From assembly GCF_009740285.1 (NCBI RefSeq), contig NZ_CP046566.1:3138658-3202657 (forward strand): a DNA stretch of 64,000 nucleotides, read 5' to 3'. This document shows positions 25,779 through 36,092 of this stretch, one piece after another. The stretch is from Phnomibacter ginsenosidimutans. GTDB taxonomy: Bacteria > Bacteroidota > Bacteroidia > Chitinophagales > Chitinophagaceae. The translations under genes and the position numbers were made by a program. A model generated the notes under the pieces. That model saw only the letters and a program-made list of their open reading frames with translations, was not told the DNA's origin and searched no databases. Each line of letters starts with the position of its first letter. Position 1 is the first letter of the stretch.

Positions 25779-27078
25779 CTACAGGGTTTTCATTGCTTTT
25801 TCAATCTCCTCCACCGTAATCGGAATGCCCTTGAACAAATCCACGTTGCCTGTTTTGGTAATCCATACATTGTTTTCGATGCGAATGCCGAGTTGTTCTT
25901 CTTCTACATAAATACCCGGTTCGATAGTAAACAACATGCCTGCCTGTATGGGCAAATGTTTCAGGCCCAAGTCATGCACATCCACACCCAGGTGGTGGCT
26001 GATACCATGGTAGAGGTACTTGCGGAAAGCCCGAGATTCGAGCACATTGCGGTCTTCGTTTTTCACGTCTTCTTTTTCAGCAGCCCCACTTTCAAAAACT
26101 GCTTCGTGGCTTCGTCACCTACTTTGTTGGTATAGTCCACAATGGTAATGCCGGGTTTCAAAATGCTTTTGGCATAGTTGTGAATGTCGAGGCAGGCGTT
26201 GTACAATTCTTTCTGACGCTTGCTAAACTTTCCATTCACAGGAATAGTACGGGTAAGATCGGCGCAGTAGCCACCATAGTTGGCGCCAAAATCCATGAGG
26301 AGCAGTTCACCATCTTTACATTCCGCATTGTTACTGATGTAGTGCAGGGTGCGGGCACGGTCGCCGCTGGCAATGATGCTGCCGTATGCTTCGCCACGGG
26401 CACGGTTGCGCAAAAACTCATGCACAATTTCGGCTTCCACTTCATGCTCATATACACCGGGCTTCACAAACTTCATCACCCGCAAAAAGCTTTGTGGGTA
26501 ATGTCGATAGCAGTTTTAACCACTTCCACTTCTTCCTTGGTTTTGATGCCCCGTACTTCCCGCATAATCTTGGCGCTGCGTTCGTACTGGTGTAGCGGAT
26601 AGCGGCTTTGCATGTCTTGCACAAAGCGATAGTCACGTGTTTGTATTAACGATGCTTTGCGGTCGTTCTCGTTGGTATTGAGGTAAATGGTATCGGCGAG
26701 GTGAATCCACTGCTGCAGCAAGCCATCCAAACTATCGAGCCACAACACCGCTGCAGCACCGCTGATGTCTTTTCCTTCTTGTGCACGAAGGCGTTTGCCA
26801 TCCCATTTTTCTTTCATTTCGTTGGGGCGCACCAGTACCAATACTTCGCGGTATTTGGGATCCGGATTATCGGGGTACAATACCAGCATGGTATCTTCCT
26901 GCTCAATGCCGGTGAGCCAAAACAAATCGCTGTTTTGCTGAAAGCGATACAGGGCATCGCCATTGCTGGGTACTTCATCATTGCTGTTGAAAATAGCAAT
27001 GCTGTTGGGCTTCATTTTTTTGATGAAGCGTTGACGGTTTTGGATGAAGATTTTCGGATTGAGCGGAAGATTTTTCAT
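25779..27078 (-). CDS. Aminopeptidase P family protein (two frameshifts in this sequence)
   Basis: Three overlapping frames encode one Xaa-Pro aminopeptidase of about 433 residues, which removes N-terminal residues before proline. The first (27078 to 26484) is the aminopeptidase-P N-terminal domain (MKPNSIAIFNSNDEVPSNGD, FWLTGIEQEDT). The next has VMDFGANYGGYCADLTRT-like metal ligands (LLMDFGANYGGYCAD). The last has GISHHLGVDVHD and the Glu ligands in FTIEPGIYVEEEQLGIRIEN. Both breaks are one-base deletions in A5/T5 runs (26484-26488 and 26073-26077); adding one base each gives ITHKAFLRVMKF and LLKKEDVKNEDRN. Convergent with the T9SS cargo gene, five bp apart. Confidence 0.9.
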
Positions 27079-27169
27079 ACGTCATTTTTAAGAGGGGGTA
27101 AATGTAAGCAGGTAAGATGGTTTCTGATGGTTTGCGTGACACGAAACATGGCAACGGATTGCAAAAGCA

Positions 27170-27193
27170 AAGGCCGTCTTCGCAGACGGCCTT
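27170..27193 (-). terminator. Terminator of the PPDK gene
   Basis: A 10-bp stem (AAGGCCGTCT, 27170-27179, with 27184-27193) with a TCGC loop lies 31 bp beyond the ppdK stop. The U tract on the minus strand is broken (TTTGCTTTT). Confidence 0.75.
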
Positions 27194-27224
27194 GTACTTT
27201 CTCCATTTTCAAAAAAACCAAATC

Positions 27225-29991
27225 CTATTTTTTGCCGGTCACTTTGCGGGGCGACTCTATCGCAGCCTGTGCAGCAGCAAGGCGGGCAATAGGCACCCTG
27301 AATGGTGAACAGCTCACATAGTTCATACCAATGCGGTGGCAGAATTTCACACTCTCCGGATCGCCGCCGTGCTCACCACAGATACCCACTTTGAGGTTGG
27401 GCTTGGTAATGCGGCCACGTTCGGTACCGAACTTGATGAGCTCACCAATGCCATCCTGATCGAATGGTCTGGAACGGATCGTCCAACAAAATTTTCTGAT
27501 CGAGGTAGTTGGGCAGGAAGCCACCGATATCATCGCGGCTAAAGCCAAAGCTCATTTGCGTAAGGTCGTTGGTACCAAAGCTGAAGAAGTCTGCGGCTTC
27601 AGCCATTTGTGCCGCTTTCAAGGCTGCACGTGGAATTTCAATCATGGTACCAAACAAGAACGGAATTTTCTTCAAACCGGTTTTCTCACACACTTCTTTA
27701 TACACCTGATCTACAATCTTGCGCTGGTGTATCAATTCGTTTACGGAGCAGGTTACCGGAATCATGATTTCGGGCAATGCCTTTTTACCTTGTTTGGTGA
27801 GCTCAGCAGTGGCTTCGAAAATAGCACGGATTTGCATTTCAGTAATTTCCGGATAGCTGATGCCAAGGCGTACACCACGGTGTCCGAGCATTGGGTTGTT
27901 TTCGTGCAACGCCAGCACACGACGCTTCAACACACTCATACTGATGCCGAGTTCTTTACTCAGGTGTGTCAGTTTCTCTTTATCGTGTGGTACAAATTCG
28001 TGCAGTGGTGGATCGAGCAGGCGAATGGTTACAGGGTGTCCCTTCATCACATTCAGCGTGTTCTTCACATCCTTCTTCACGTACTTGAACAAATCGTTCA
28101 GCGCTGCTCTTCTTTCTTTTTCTGTTTTGCTCACAATCATTTTGCGCAGCTGGAACAAAGGCTCTTCGCTACCCTCGCCATAGAACATGTGCTCGGTACG
28201 GAACAGGCCGATACCTTCTGCACCAAACTTGAAGGCCACATTGGCATCTTCAGGGGTTTCAGCATTGGCACGTACACCTATTTGTTTCACCTGGTCTACC
28301 AGTTTCATGAGGTCTTTGTAGCTCTGGTTTTTCTCGATGTCGATGTCTACCAGTGGCATACTGCCTTCGTATACTACACCTTTGGTACCATTCAGGCTAA
28401 TCCAATCGCCTTCTTTGATGACTTCACCATTCTTGGCTTTGAATACTTTGCTATCGCTGTGAATTTCGATATCGCCGCAACCCACGATACAGCATTTACC
28501 CCAACCACGGGCCACCAATGCTGCGTGTGATGTCATACCACCTTTGGTAGTAAGAATGGCCTGTGCTTTATGCATACCATCCACATCTTCGGGTGACGTT
28601 TCTTCACGTACCAATATCACTTTCTCCCCTTTTGCAGCCCAAGCTACTGCGTCTTCAGAAGTGAAGACAACACGGCCTTTGGCACCACCGGGACCTGCAG
28701 GCAAACCTTTGGCAATTACGGGTTTCAGCAATTCTTCTTTAGGATCGAGCATGGGCAGCAACAGTTCTACCAGTTGGTTGGGTGCAACCCGCATGATGGC
28801 CGTTTTGGCATCAATCATTTTGCTCTTGTACATTTCGGTAGCCATGCGTACAGCGGCTACACCATTGCGCTTACCAACACGGCACTGGAGCATGTAGAGT
28901 TTTCCTTTTTCAATGGTAAACTCAATGTCTTGCATGTCTTTGTAGTGCTTTTCCAAACGCTGCTGAATAGCATCCAGTTCTTTGTACTGAACAGGCATCA
29001 GTTTTTCCAGCGTATCAAAATGTTCGCTTTGCGCATTTTTAGAATACGCATTGAGCGGCGCCGGAGTGCGGATACCAGCCACTACGTCTTCACCTTGTGC
29101 ATTTACCAGGTACTCGCCATAAAATTTGTTTTCACCACTACCAGGGTTGCGGGAAAAAGCTACCCCTGTACAGCTGTCGTTACCCAGGTTGCCAAACACC
29201 ATGGCCTGTACGTTTACCGCTGTTCCCCACTCATCAGGAATTTTTTCGATGCGGCGGTATTCGATGGCCCGCTTGCCATTCCAGCTGGCAAATACGGCAC
29301 CCATACCACCCCAGAGTTGCTTCATGGGATCGTCAGGAAATTCAACGCCCAATACTTTCTTAACCGTCTTTTTATAATCTGCAACCAGCACTTTCAGTTC
29401 GTCTACTGTAAGGTCTGTATCGCTGGTATAACCTTGTTTGTGTTTAATAGCTTCCAGCTTTTCATCCAGCTGTTTGCGAATGCCTTTGCCCTTGGGTTCA
29501 ATGCCGGCTGCTTTTTCCATCACCACATCGGCATACATCATAATGAGGCGGCGGTATGCATCGTAAGCAAAACGGGCATCGCCACTTTGAGCAATCAAGC
29601 CTTCAATGGTTTTTTCATTCAAGCCCACATTCAACACGGTTTCCATCATACCGGGCATGCTCTTGCGGGCACCAGAACGTACAGAAACCAACAGCGGATT
29701 TTTTACATCGCCGAATTTCTTGCCGGTGATTTTTTCCATTTTGGCCAATGCCTCTTTCACTTGTGCGTCCAATACTTTAGGATAGGTTCGCTTGTTGGCG
29801 TAGTAATAAGTACAAACTTCTGTAGTGAGTGTAAAACCCGGTGGCACGGGCAGTTTCAGTTTTGGATGACCTGCCATTTCAGCGAGGTTGGCACCTTTGC
29901 CACCCAGCAGGTTTTTCATGGATTCGTTTCCGTCGGCTTTGCCACCCCCAAAGGAATAGACATACTTGATTGCCTTTTTTACTGTAGCCAT
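27225..29991 (-). CDS. ppdK: Pyruvate, phosphate dikinase (frameshifted near the C-terminus)
   Basis: A reversible enzyme converting pyruvate, ATP and phosphate to PEP, AMP and PPi. The reconstructed length is about 921 residues, normal for the family. It has the N-terminal ATP-grasp domain ([29 protein letters not shown]), the phosphohistidine loop [19 protein letters not shown], and the PEP-binding barrel ([24 protein letters not shown]). The first frame runs to 27442; the rest ([35 protein letters not shown]) is in another frame. One extra base near 27461-27466 explains the break; the expected text is [15 protein letters not shown]. The last conserved [10 protein letters not shown] with the catalytic Cys is intact once rejoined. 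Confidence 0.93.
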
Positions 29992-30006
29992 TTTATAGGT
30001 ATTTAG

Positions 30007-30453
30007 TTTGAATTGATCGGGTCTATTGCAGGCCTACAATGAGGCGTTTGCAATGGATGTCCGTTTAAATGAATGATTGTGGTTGTTCTTCATTGACGAA
30101 CGTAAAAGTAGACGGAGCAGGATGGTTAGAAAATGATTATTGGCAAGAGAAAACCTAACAAACATCAGGAAATGGATACGCAAACCACCTGGCATACAAG
30201 GGTGATGATCAATTCATTTTGCGCTGGCTACAACCGAAGCGGCAATCAAATTGTTACTACAAATAGTGTGGTAAGCGGCCAATCGTATTCCTTTAAATGA
30301 AAGGGAATTGGCGCAGAGTAACACCGTTTCTTTCCACAAAAAGTGTACAACTAATTTTGGGTTTTAGGAATAGTAAAAAATAAATTTGAGAGAGTTGATA
30401 CCGCAATCATCTAAGTTCTTTTTACATCATCGCATCACTAAAACTTACACCAT
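30007..30453. other. 447-bp divergent intergenic region (ppdK / phoH)
   Basis: No gene is visible on either strand. It must carry the promoters of both flanking genes. A candidate phoH promoter is listed separately; I found no convincing ppdK promoter. Confidence 0.6.
30356..30388 (+). promoter_or_regulatory. Candidate phoH promoter
   Basis: TTTG (30356-30359) and TAAATTTG (30381-30388) match the Bacteroidetes boxes, but the gap is 21 rather than 19 bases. It lies 65 bp upstream of the phoH start. Confidence 0.45.
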
Positions 30454-31479
30454 TTGACTGAGACAATCATTAACCTGGAAACCGTGAATCCCATTGAATT
30501 TTTTGGGGTAAATAACGGCAAGCTGGATCTGCTGAAAAAGAAATTTCCATTGTTAAAGATCCTTGGCCGCGGGACACAAATAAAACTGAGCGGCAGTCCT
30601 GAACAGATCGAGTTTGCAAAAGAAAAGATTGGCCTTGTTGTACAATACCTTGAACGCAACGGGCACCTGAGCGAAAACTATTTTGAAACCATTTTGGGTG
30701 GTGATGATGCTGAAACGGTAGATGCTTTTGTGGAGCGAAATCCCAACGATGTGTTGGTATTTGGCCCCAATGGCAAAACAGTACGGGCCCGCACCCACAA
30801 CCAAAAACGCATGGTAAGTGCGGCAGATACCAACGACATTGTATTTGCCCTTGGCCCTGCCGGTACCGGTAAAACGTACACCGCTGTTGCGCTGGCGGTA
30901 AGAGCCCTCAAAAACAAGTCTGTCAAAAAAATCATCCTCACCCGCCCTGCGGTAGAAGCTGGTGAAAGCCTTGGTTTTTTGCCCGGCGATCTCAAAGAAA
31001 AAATTGATCCGTACCTGCGGCCGTTGTACGATGCGCTGGATGATATGATACCGGCAGATAAGCTGGGCTACTATATGAGTACCCGCACCATCGAAATTGC
31101 CCCGCTGGCGTACATGCGTGGCCGTACGTTGGACAATGCCTACATCATTCTTGATGAAGCCCAAAACTCCACCGACCTGCAGTTGAAAATGTTTCTCACC
31201 CGTATAGGTGCCAATGCCAAGGCCATCATCACCGGCGATATGACGCAGGTAGACCTGCCCAAGAGCCAGCGTAGTGGTTTGGAAAAAGCCACCCGTATTC
31301 TCAAAAACATCAACGGCATTGCACACATAGAGCTCGATGAGGAAGATGTGGTTCGCCACCGCCTCGTAAAAGCCATCATCAAGGCCTACGATAAAGAGAA
31401 AGAAAAAGAAAATGCAGAAGAAGAAGCCTATCAGGCACAGCGAAAAGAATATTTTCGCAACCGTGACAAGCCGCAATAA
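30454..31479 (+). CDS. PhoH family protein (P-loop NTPase)
   Basis: A 341-residue cytoplasmic PhoH-like ATPase, the usual length. It has a KH-like N-terminal portion (LKILGRGTQIKLSGSPEQIEFA), the Walker A motif GPAGTGKTYTA, LTRPAVEAGESLGFLPGDLKEKIDPYLRP, the Walker B motif YIILDEAQNS, and ITGDMTQVDLP. PhoH proteins are linked to RNA metabolism and stress but their exact role is not settled. The start is TTG at 30454 (MTETIINLE); there is no nearby in-frame ATG. The C-terminal 25 residues are highly charged (Lys/Glu). A cysteine hydrolase gene follows closely. Confidence 0.92.
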   Translation: MTETIINLETVNPIEFFGVNNGKLDLLKKKFPLLKILGRGTQIKLSGSPEQIEFAKEKIGLVVQYLERNGHLSENYFETILGGDDAETVDAFVERNPNDVLVFGPNGKTVRARTHNQKRMVSAADTNDIVFALGPAGTGKTYTAVALAVRALKNKSVKKIILTRPAVEAGESLGFLPGDLKEKIDPYLRPLYDALDDMIPADKLGYYMSTRTIEIAPLAYMRGRTLDNAYIILDEAQNSTDLQLKMFLTRIGANAKAIITGDMTQVDLPKSQRSGLEKATRILKNINGIAHIELDEEDVVRHRLVKAIIKAYDKEKEKENAEEEAYQAQRKEYFRNRDKPQ

Positions 31480-32170
31480 TTTTTCAACGATACTAGACAA
31501 TGCTAAGAAGAGATGGCACTGGCTGCCATCTCTTCTTTTGCTTTGGTACAGCTGTGCCCAACCCGAACCGAAGCCTGCCGGTTCATCGCTGCCTGCATCG
31601 GTGCAACAGCATCAGACCAGTCGACTGCAGCAATACGATACCGTTATATTTCCGGCTCTGGAAAAAGCATTGCAATCAGGCGATGTGTTGCTGCGGCTGG
31701 GCACAGACATCACCAGCGAAATGCTGCGACAAATGAACCAAACCGACAAGCGGTACAGCCACTGCGGTATTGTGAATATTGAACAGGATACGGTGTTTGT
31801 ATACCACGCTATTGGCGGCGAGTTCAATCCCGATCAACGCATCAAACGAGAGCCGTTATACAGCTTTTGTCATCCATCTGAAAATAAGGCTGCGGCTATT
31901 GTACGCACTGGCACCACAGCTACACAACAGCTACAAATTGGGCAACAGGCCAAATCACTTTGGGCGCAGGGCATTCCATTCGATATGGCGTTTGATTACC
32001 AAACTGATGACCGCTTGTATTGTGCCGAAATGGTGAGCAAAGCCATCAGCCATGTATTGCAAGACAGCAGCTGGTTTCAATTTACCCGCATCAACAACAA
32101 AACATTTGTTGCCGTTGATAACCTGTCGGCATCGCCACTGATGCGGTTTATTCAGCAGTTCAGCTATTAA
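31463..32170 (+). CDS. YiiX/YebB-like NlpC/P60 cysteine hydrolase (lipoprotein)
   Basis: A 235-residue protein with a lipoprotein signal (WLPSLLLLWYSC, Cys at the lipobox). The core is like YiiX: GDVLLRLG, then RYSHCGIVNI with a possible catalytic Ser-His-Cys context, HAIGGEF, and LYCAEMVSKA with the catalytic Cys. It probably cleaves amide bonds in envelope peptides or lipids. The start is uncertain. GTG 31463 overlaps phoH by 17 bases; alternatively ATG 31500 (MLRR...) is the true start, with one base missing near 31515 that would join it directly to WHWLPSLLLLWYSC. The second would be a thirteenth indel. Confidence 0.75.
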   Translation: MTSRNNFSTILDNAKKRWHWLPSLLLLWYSCAQPEPKPAGSSLPASVQQHQTSRLQQYDTVIFPALEKALQSGDVLLRLGTDITSEMLRQMNQTDKRYSHCGIVNIEQDTVFVYHAIGGEFNPDQRIKREPLYSFCHPSENKAAAIVRTGTTATQQLQIGQQAKSLWAQGIPFDMAFDYQTDDRLYCAEMVSKAISHVLQDSSWFQFTRINNKTFVAVDNLSASPLMRFIQQFSY

Positions 32171-32203
32171 CATTACCGGTAGAATTATTTTTTGGCCCTT
32201 CAC

Positions 32204-32233
32204 TTTGCTGCTAAATTTTGGCCACTACATTTG
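32204..32233 (+). promoter_or_regulatory. Candidate promoter of the DUF4878 lipoprotein gene
   Basis: TTTG (32204-32207) and TACATTTG (32226-32233) are spaced by 18 bases, close to the Bacteroidetes consensus of 19. They sit 38 bp upstream of the start at 32272. Confidence 0.5.
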
Positions 32234-32271
32234 TTTCAACTTAATTCCACTCAAATCACAAATCATCTCAG

Positions 32272-32805
32272 ATGAAAAAAGTACTTCTCCCTCTGCTGGC
32301 CATTGTTGTGCTGGCTATGGCTGCTTGCTCTGGCGGTAGCGGCGATCCTAAAGGCGTTGCCAAAAAATTCTTTGAGGCATTCAAAAGCATGGACATTGAT
32401 GAGGCTGCCAAGCATGCCACAAAAGACAGCAAAAGCATGCTGGACATGATGAAAATGGGCATGAGCTTTGCACCAGTCAACAAAGACAGTCTGAAGCAGG
32501 AAATGGCCAAGCAGAAAATTGAATACGGTGATGCAGTTATCAACGGCGATGAGGCTACAGTAAGTGTAAGTGTTGATGGCAAAGACAAAACCGATTTTAA
32601 ATTGAAAAAAGAAGACGGTGCCTGGAAAGTAGCTTTCGACAAAAACACCCTGATGAGCATGGGTAAAGACAAAATGAAGCAGCAAGGTGCCAGTACCGAA
32701 GAATTGGAAGAAGCACAAAAAGCTCTTGATGGTTTGAACAGCGACACAGTACGTAGTGCGTTGGAAGAAGCCGGTAAAGCCATTGATTCGCTTTCTAAAC
32801 AATAA
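32272..32805 (+). CDS. DUF4878-type lipoprotein
   Basis: A 177-residue protein. A short signal peptide ends in the lipobox LAMAAC (Cys19). Residues 25-125 have the NTF2-like pattern of DUF4878 proteins: PKGVAKKFFEAFKSMDIDEAAKHAT, then EATVSVSVDGKDKTDFKLKKEDGAWKVAFDK, a beta-sheet with the conserved GAWKV. The C-terminal 40 residues are probably helical. The family has no defined function; the small cone-shaped fold could bind a ligand. It stands alone between its own promoter and a bidirectional terminator. Confidence 0.8.
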   Translation: MKKVLLPLLAIVVLAMAACSGGSGDPKGVAKKFFEAFKSMDIDEAAKHATKDSKSMLDMMKMGMSFAPVNKDSLKQEMAKQKIEYGDAVINGDEATVSVSVDGKDKTDFKLKKEDGAWKVAFDKNTLMSMGKDKMKQQGASTEELEEAQKALDGLNSDTVRSALEEAGKAIDSLSKQ

Positions 32806-32825
32806 GCGATTACTTCATTGCAATA

Positions 32826-32855
32826 AAAAAGAGGATTCAATTGAATCCTCTTTTT
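32826..32855. terminator. Bidirectional terminator between the DUF4878 gene and map
   Basis: A perfect palindrome of two 15-base arms, AAAAAGAGGATTCAA and its complement, with no spacer. A run on one side and T run on the other suit both converging genes. Confidence 0.9.
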
Positions 32856-32877
32856 ATTGATGACATCAGCCTTCAGT

Positions 32878-33708
32878 TTAATAGTAAGCCGATTCTAAAT
32901 GTGTATTGGCTTTTTCAGCCGCTTCTATACTAGCAAAAGAACTCAGTATATCAGCCTTATCTTTTTGCACGGCTACACTGTGCTCATAGTGAGCAGCTAC
33001 TTTACCATCTTTGGTTCTGATGGTCCAGCCGTCTTCGTCTGTGTATACTTCTTTCTTACCCAAATTTACCATTGGTTCAATGGCGATGGTCATACCGGCC
33101 TGTAGCTTGGCACCGGTACCCCGCTTACCATAGTTAGGCACCTGTGGATCTTCGTGCATTTTGCGACCAATACCATGACCAACCAGCTCACGAACTACAC
33201 CATAAGGGTGCTGGCGTTCTGCATAATCTTGCACAGCAAAAGCCACATCGCCAATGCGATTGCCGGCCCTCGCTTTTTCAATGCCCTTGTACAGCGATTC
33301 TTTTGTAACCCGCATCATGGCTAAAGCGTCGGCATCGGCATCTTTAATGGCAAAAGTGTAAGCACTATCACCATGAAAGCCATTTTTAAACACACCGCAA
33401 TCAATGCTGATGATGTCACCGGGTTTCAATTCACGATTGTCAGGAAAACCATGTACAACAGCGTCATTTACACTAATGCAGGTATTGTAGGGATAGCCGT
33501 TGTAATTCAAAAAACTGGGTACACCGCCATTGTCGCGAATGAACTGGCCAGCAGTTAAGTCCAGCTGCGAAGTAGTAATGCCCGGACGTAGCATGGCGGC
33601 AAGTGTAGCAATGGTTTCGCCCACCAGCAGGTTGCTGTGGCGCATCAGTTCTATTTCTTCTTTATTCTTGAGGTAAATCACTTCCTTGTATTTTTTAAAC
33701 AAACTCAT
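32878..33708 (-). CDS. map: Type I methionyl aminopeptidase
   Basis: A 276-residue enzyme that removes the initiator Met from nascent proteins. Its five metal ligands are visible: both Asp in IDCGVFKNGFHGDSA, the His in GHGIGRKMHEDPQ, and Glu in IEPMVNLG and in HYEHSVAV. The C-terminal 20 residues (FASIEAAEKANTHL) are a short extension. It lies downstream of secY, the usual place in ribosomal operons, but a terminator at 33761-33793 separates them. Confidence 0.95.
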   Translation of the reverse strand: MSLFKKYKEVIYLKNKEEIELMRHSNLLVGETIATLAAMLRPGITTSQLDLTAGQFIRDNGGVPSFLNYNGYPYNTCISVNDAVVHGFPDNRELKPGDIISIDCGVFKNGFHGDSAYTFAIKDADADALAMMRVTKESLYKGIEKARAGNRIGDVAFAVQDYAERQHPYGVVRELVGHGIGRKMHEDPQVPNYGKRGTGAKLQAGMTIAIEPMVNLGKKEVYTDEDGWTIRTKDGKVAAHYEHSVAVQKDKADILSSFASIEAAEKANTHLESAYY

Positions 33709-33756
33709 AAAGGTTGCAAAGAAACGAAGCCTTTGGCAAGCTTGGGGTTAAAGACG

Positions 33757-33793
33757 AATAAAAAATACCTGCCTTTATCAGACAGGTATTTTT
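33757..33793 (-). terminator. Terminator after secY
   Basis: An 11-bp perfect stem (AAAAATACCTG, 33761-33771, with 33783-33793) with an 11-base loop, followed on the minus strand by T5-TATT. It lies 26 bp after the secY stop, so map probably has its own promoter or is read through. Confidence 0.85.
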
Positions 33794-33818
33794 ATAAAAA
33801 CATCAAATACAAAATGTC

Positions 33819-35156
33819 TTATCCAATGGGTGAGCTGCTCACAGCCTGACGGCCCTGAATGCGGCCACCGCTCATCAAACCATCGTACTGACGCATCAGC
33901 AAGTGGGTTTCAATTTGCTGGAGGGTATCCAAGATAACACCTACCATGATGAGCAAGCTGGTACCACCAAAGAAGCTGCTGAAGCCACCGGTTACACCCA
34001 GCTTTTGGGCTACACCAGGCAGAATACCTACGAAGGCCAGCAGGATGGCGCCTGGCAAGGTCACTTTATCCATTACTGAGCCAATGTAATCAGCAGTAGG
34101 CTGACCAGGCTTTACGCCGGGAATGAAACCATTATTACGCTTCAGGTCTTCAGCAATTTGCTTGGGGTTGAAGATGATAGCGGTATACAGGTAAGTAAAA
34201 CCAATTACCAGTACGCTATAAATCAGCATGTACCAACCGTTGCTATGGTCGTTCAAAATCTTCATGAAATCGCCTGTAGTATCAAACTTGGCGAAAATGG
34301 TAGGGATGAAGATGATGGCCTGAGCAAAGATGATTGGCATTACACCAGCACTGTTCACCTTGATAGGCAAGAACTGACGTGCACCGCCAAACTGCTTGTT
34401 GCCAACAATTTGTTTGGCATAGTTGATCGCAATTTTGCGAACACCTTGTACCAATACAATCAGGCCCATGATGATAGCAACGAGGATGGCAATTTCAATA
34501 ATGAATACCAACACACCCCCACCACCTTTTGAGTTCTTAGCGGTAAATTCTTGCAAAAAGCTTTGTGGAAGACGAGCCAGGATACCCACCATAATGATGA
34601 GGGAAGTACCGTTACCCAATCCTTTGTCGGTGATTTTTTCACCCAACCACATTACAAACAGTGTACCCGCAGTAAGCAAAATGATGGTGCTGATAACGAA
34701 AAAAGGTTCGTAAGCAGGAATCAATGCTTCTTTATAACCGGGGCTCTGCAGGTAGGTGATATAAGCACCAGCCTGAAACACCGTTACCAATACTGTGAGG
34801 TAACGGGTCCATTGGTTGATTTTCTTGCGGCCACTTTCTCCTTCCTTCTGAATTTTTTGGAACTGAGGAACCAGGATGGTTACCAGCTGCATAAAAATTG
34901 AAGCAGAGATGTAAGGCATAATACCCAAGGCCAAAATAGAAGCCTGAGAGAAGGCACCACCTGCAAACTGGTCGAACAGACCCAGCAAGCCGGTCGTTTT
35001 GCCCTTCACTGCTTCCAGTGCATTGGGGTCAATACCTGGCAACACGATGTGCGTACCAAGGCGATAGGTGATCAATAAGGCAAGCGTAACAACTATCTTT
35101 TGGCGCAGCTCATCAATCGTCCAGATATTCTTCAGTGTTTCGATAAATTTCTTCAC
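33819..35156 (-). CDS. secY: Preprotein translocase subunit SecY
   Basis: A 445-residue membrane protein with ten membrane segments, the channel of the Sec translocon. Typical segments are LLITYRLGTHIVLPGIDPNAL, the plug region GLLGLFDQFAGGAFSQASILALGIMPYISASI, and NNGFIPGVKPGQPTADYI. The C-terminus ends GGRIQGRQAVSSSPIG. It follows rplO, the standard order. A stem-loop (35201-35228) and a perfect -7 box TACATTTG (35182-35189) lie between them, so secY may have its own promoter. Confidence 0.97.
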   Translation of the reverse strand: MKKFIETLKNIWTIDELRQKIVVTLALLITYRLGTHIVLPGIDPNALEAVKGKTTGLLGLFDQFAGGAFSQASILALGIMPYISASIFMQLVTILVPQFQKIQKEGESGRKKINQWTRYLTVLVTVFQAGAYITYLQSPGYKEALIPAYEPFFVISTIILLTAGTLFVMWLGEKITDKGLGNGTSLIIMVGILARLPQSFLQEFTAKNSKGGGGVLVFIIEIAILVAIIMGLIVLVQGVRKIAINYAKQIVGNKQFGGARQFLPIKVNSAGVMPIIFAQAIIFIPTIFAKFDTTGDFMKILNDHSNGWYMLIYSVLVIGFTYLYTAIIFNPKQIAEDLKRNNGFIPGVKPGQPTADYIGSVMDKVTLPGAILLAFVGILPGVAQKLGVTGGFSSFFGGTSLLIMVGVILDTLQQIETHLLMRQYDGLMSGGRIQGRQAVSSSPIG

Positions 35157-35200
35157 GGAATTCAGTCAATTTAAAGGGCCTCAAATGTAGGTAAAACAAG

Positions 35201-35228
35201 AGTTCCTTTCGGCGTGGCGAAAGGAACT
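35201..35228 (-). terminator. Stem-loop in the rplO-secY gap
   Basis: An 11-bp perfect stem (AGTTCCTTTCG with its complement) has a 6-base loop. The following U tract is broken (CTTGTTTT), so it may be a partial terminator or a processing signal. Confidence 0.65.
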
Positions 35229-35242
35229 TTTGTACTGCCCGA

Positions 35243-35692
35243 TTAGTTCAGGATTTCTACAGTTCCACCGGCCGCTTCAATAGCAGCTTTGGCCTTTTCA
35301 CTTACAGCGTTCACTTTGAAAGTGATGGCGCTTTTCAGTTCACCGGCACCCAGTACTTTTACCAAAGCAGACTGGTTGATGAGACCATTGATGTAGAGAT
35401 TATCGAGGCTGAATTCAGTCAGACCATATTTTTCAACCAGCTGATCTACCTGACCCAGGTTGAATACAGTGTAAGAAACACGATGTGGGTTTTTAAAACC
35501 ACGCTTGGGGATACGACGCTGGATAGGCATCTGACCACCTTCATGAGCCATTTTGCTGGCGTAGCCGGCACGTTGCTGCTGACCTTTGTTACCCTTGGTT
35601 GAGGTACCACCTTTACCAGATGCTTCACCACGACCTAAACGTTTTTCACTGTGCGTACTGCCTTCGGCAGGCTTGAGATTGTGCAGTTTCAT
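35243..35692 (-). CDS. rplO: 50S ribosomal protein L15
   Basis: A 149-residue L15. The N-terminal basic, Gly-rich segment KRLGRGEASGKGGTSTKGNKGQQQRAG is typical, as is the end AIEAAGGTVEIL. L15 is a late-assembly protein of the large subunit. It sits in the spc order rpmD-rplO-secY. Confidence 0.97.
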   Translation of the reverse strand: MKLHNLKPAEGSTHSEKRLGRGEASGKGGTSTKGNKGQQQRAGYASKMAHEGGQMPIQRRIPKRGFKNPHRVSYTVFNLGQVDQLVEKYGLTEFSLDNLYINGLINQSALVKVLGAGELKSAITFKVNAVSEKAKAAIEAAGGTVEILN

Positions 35693-35752
35693 AACTACTA
35701 GTTTTTACTTTACGGGGTTAGCGCCCCTCGCTTAAAAAATGAGCATAATTAA

Positions 35753-35795
35753 ATTCCAAATTCCAATACATCGAATGAAGATTGGAATTTGGAAT
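35753..35795. repeat. Inverted repeat in the rpmD-rplO spacer
   Basis: ATTCCAAATTCCAAT (35753-35767) and its exact reverse complement (35781-35795) form a 15-bp stem with a 13-base loop. A related ATTCCAAA word fills the rpsN-rplE spacer (about 38558-38582). Confidence 0.75.
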
Positions 35796-35815
35796 CAAGA
35801 ATTTCGGTTGCGAAT

Positions 35816-36004
35816 TTAGGCTTGAGCCACTTCTTCCACCTTTACCAGGTGCAATACTTTTTCCACCATTCCCAAAATCTGTGGAGTGGCTTCTTTTTCT
35901 ACGGTAGCATGCATCTTGCGCAGGCCGAGAGCTTCCATCGTTTTCTTTTGGCGCTCCGGACGGTCGATCACACTTTTAACCTGAGTGATTTTGATCTTCT
36001 TCAT
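35816..36004 (-). CDS. rpmD: 50S ribosomal protein L30
   Basis: A 62-residue L30, normal size ([46 protein letters not shown]). It is one of the small surface proteins of the large subunit, next to L15 and S5 in the spc order. Confidence 0.97.
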   Translation of the reverse strand: MKKIKITQVKSVIDRPERQKKTMEALGLRKMHATVEKEATPQILGMVEKVLHLVKVEEVAQA

Positions 36005-36092
36005 CGTTATGAGGTTTGAAGTTGAAGGAATGAGGCATGAAATGTGATGATCGTTCGGATCAAAGCACCTCTTGCTTCGCCCGTCAAACTAA

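Noticed and set aside
28774-30006. A 410-codon open frame antisense to ppdK, with a similar 324-codon frame at 27556-28530
   Set aside because: They mirror a highly conserved enzyme, and their translations (runs of His, Phe and Tyr) have no family features; codon bias of the true gene opens the opposite frame.
30007-30453. tRNA or small RNA gene in the largest gap
   Set aside because: No cloverleaf, no strong terminator and no recognisable RNA family was visible on either strand.
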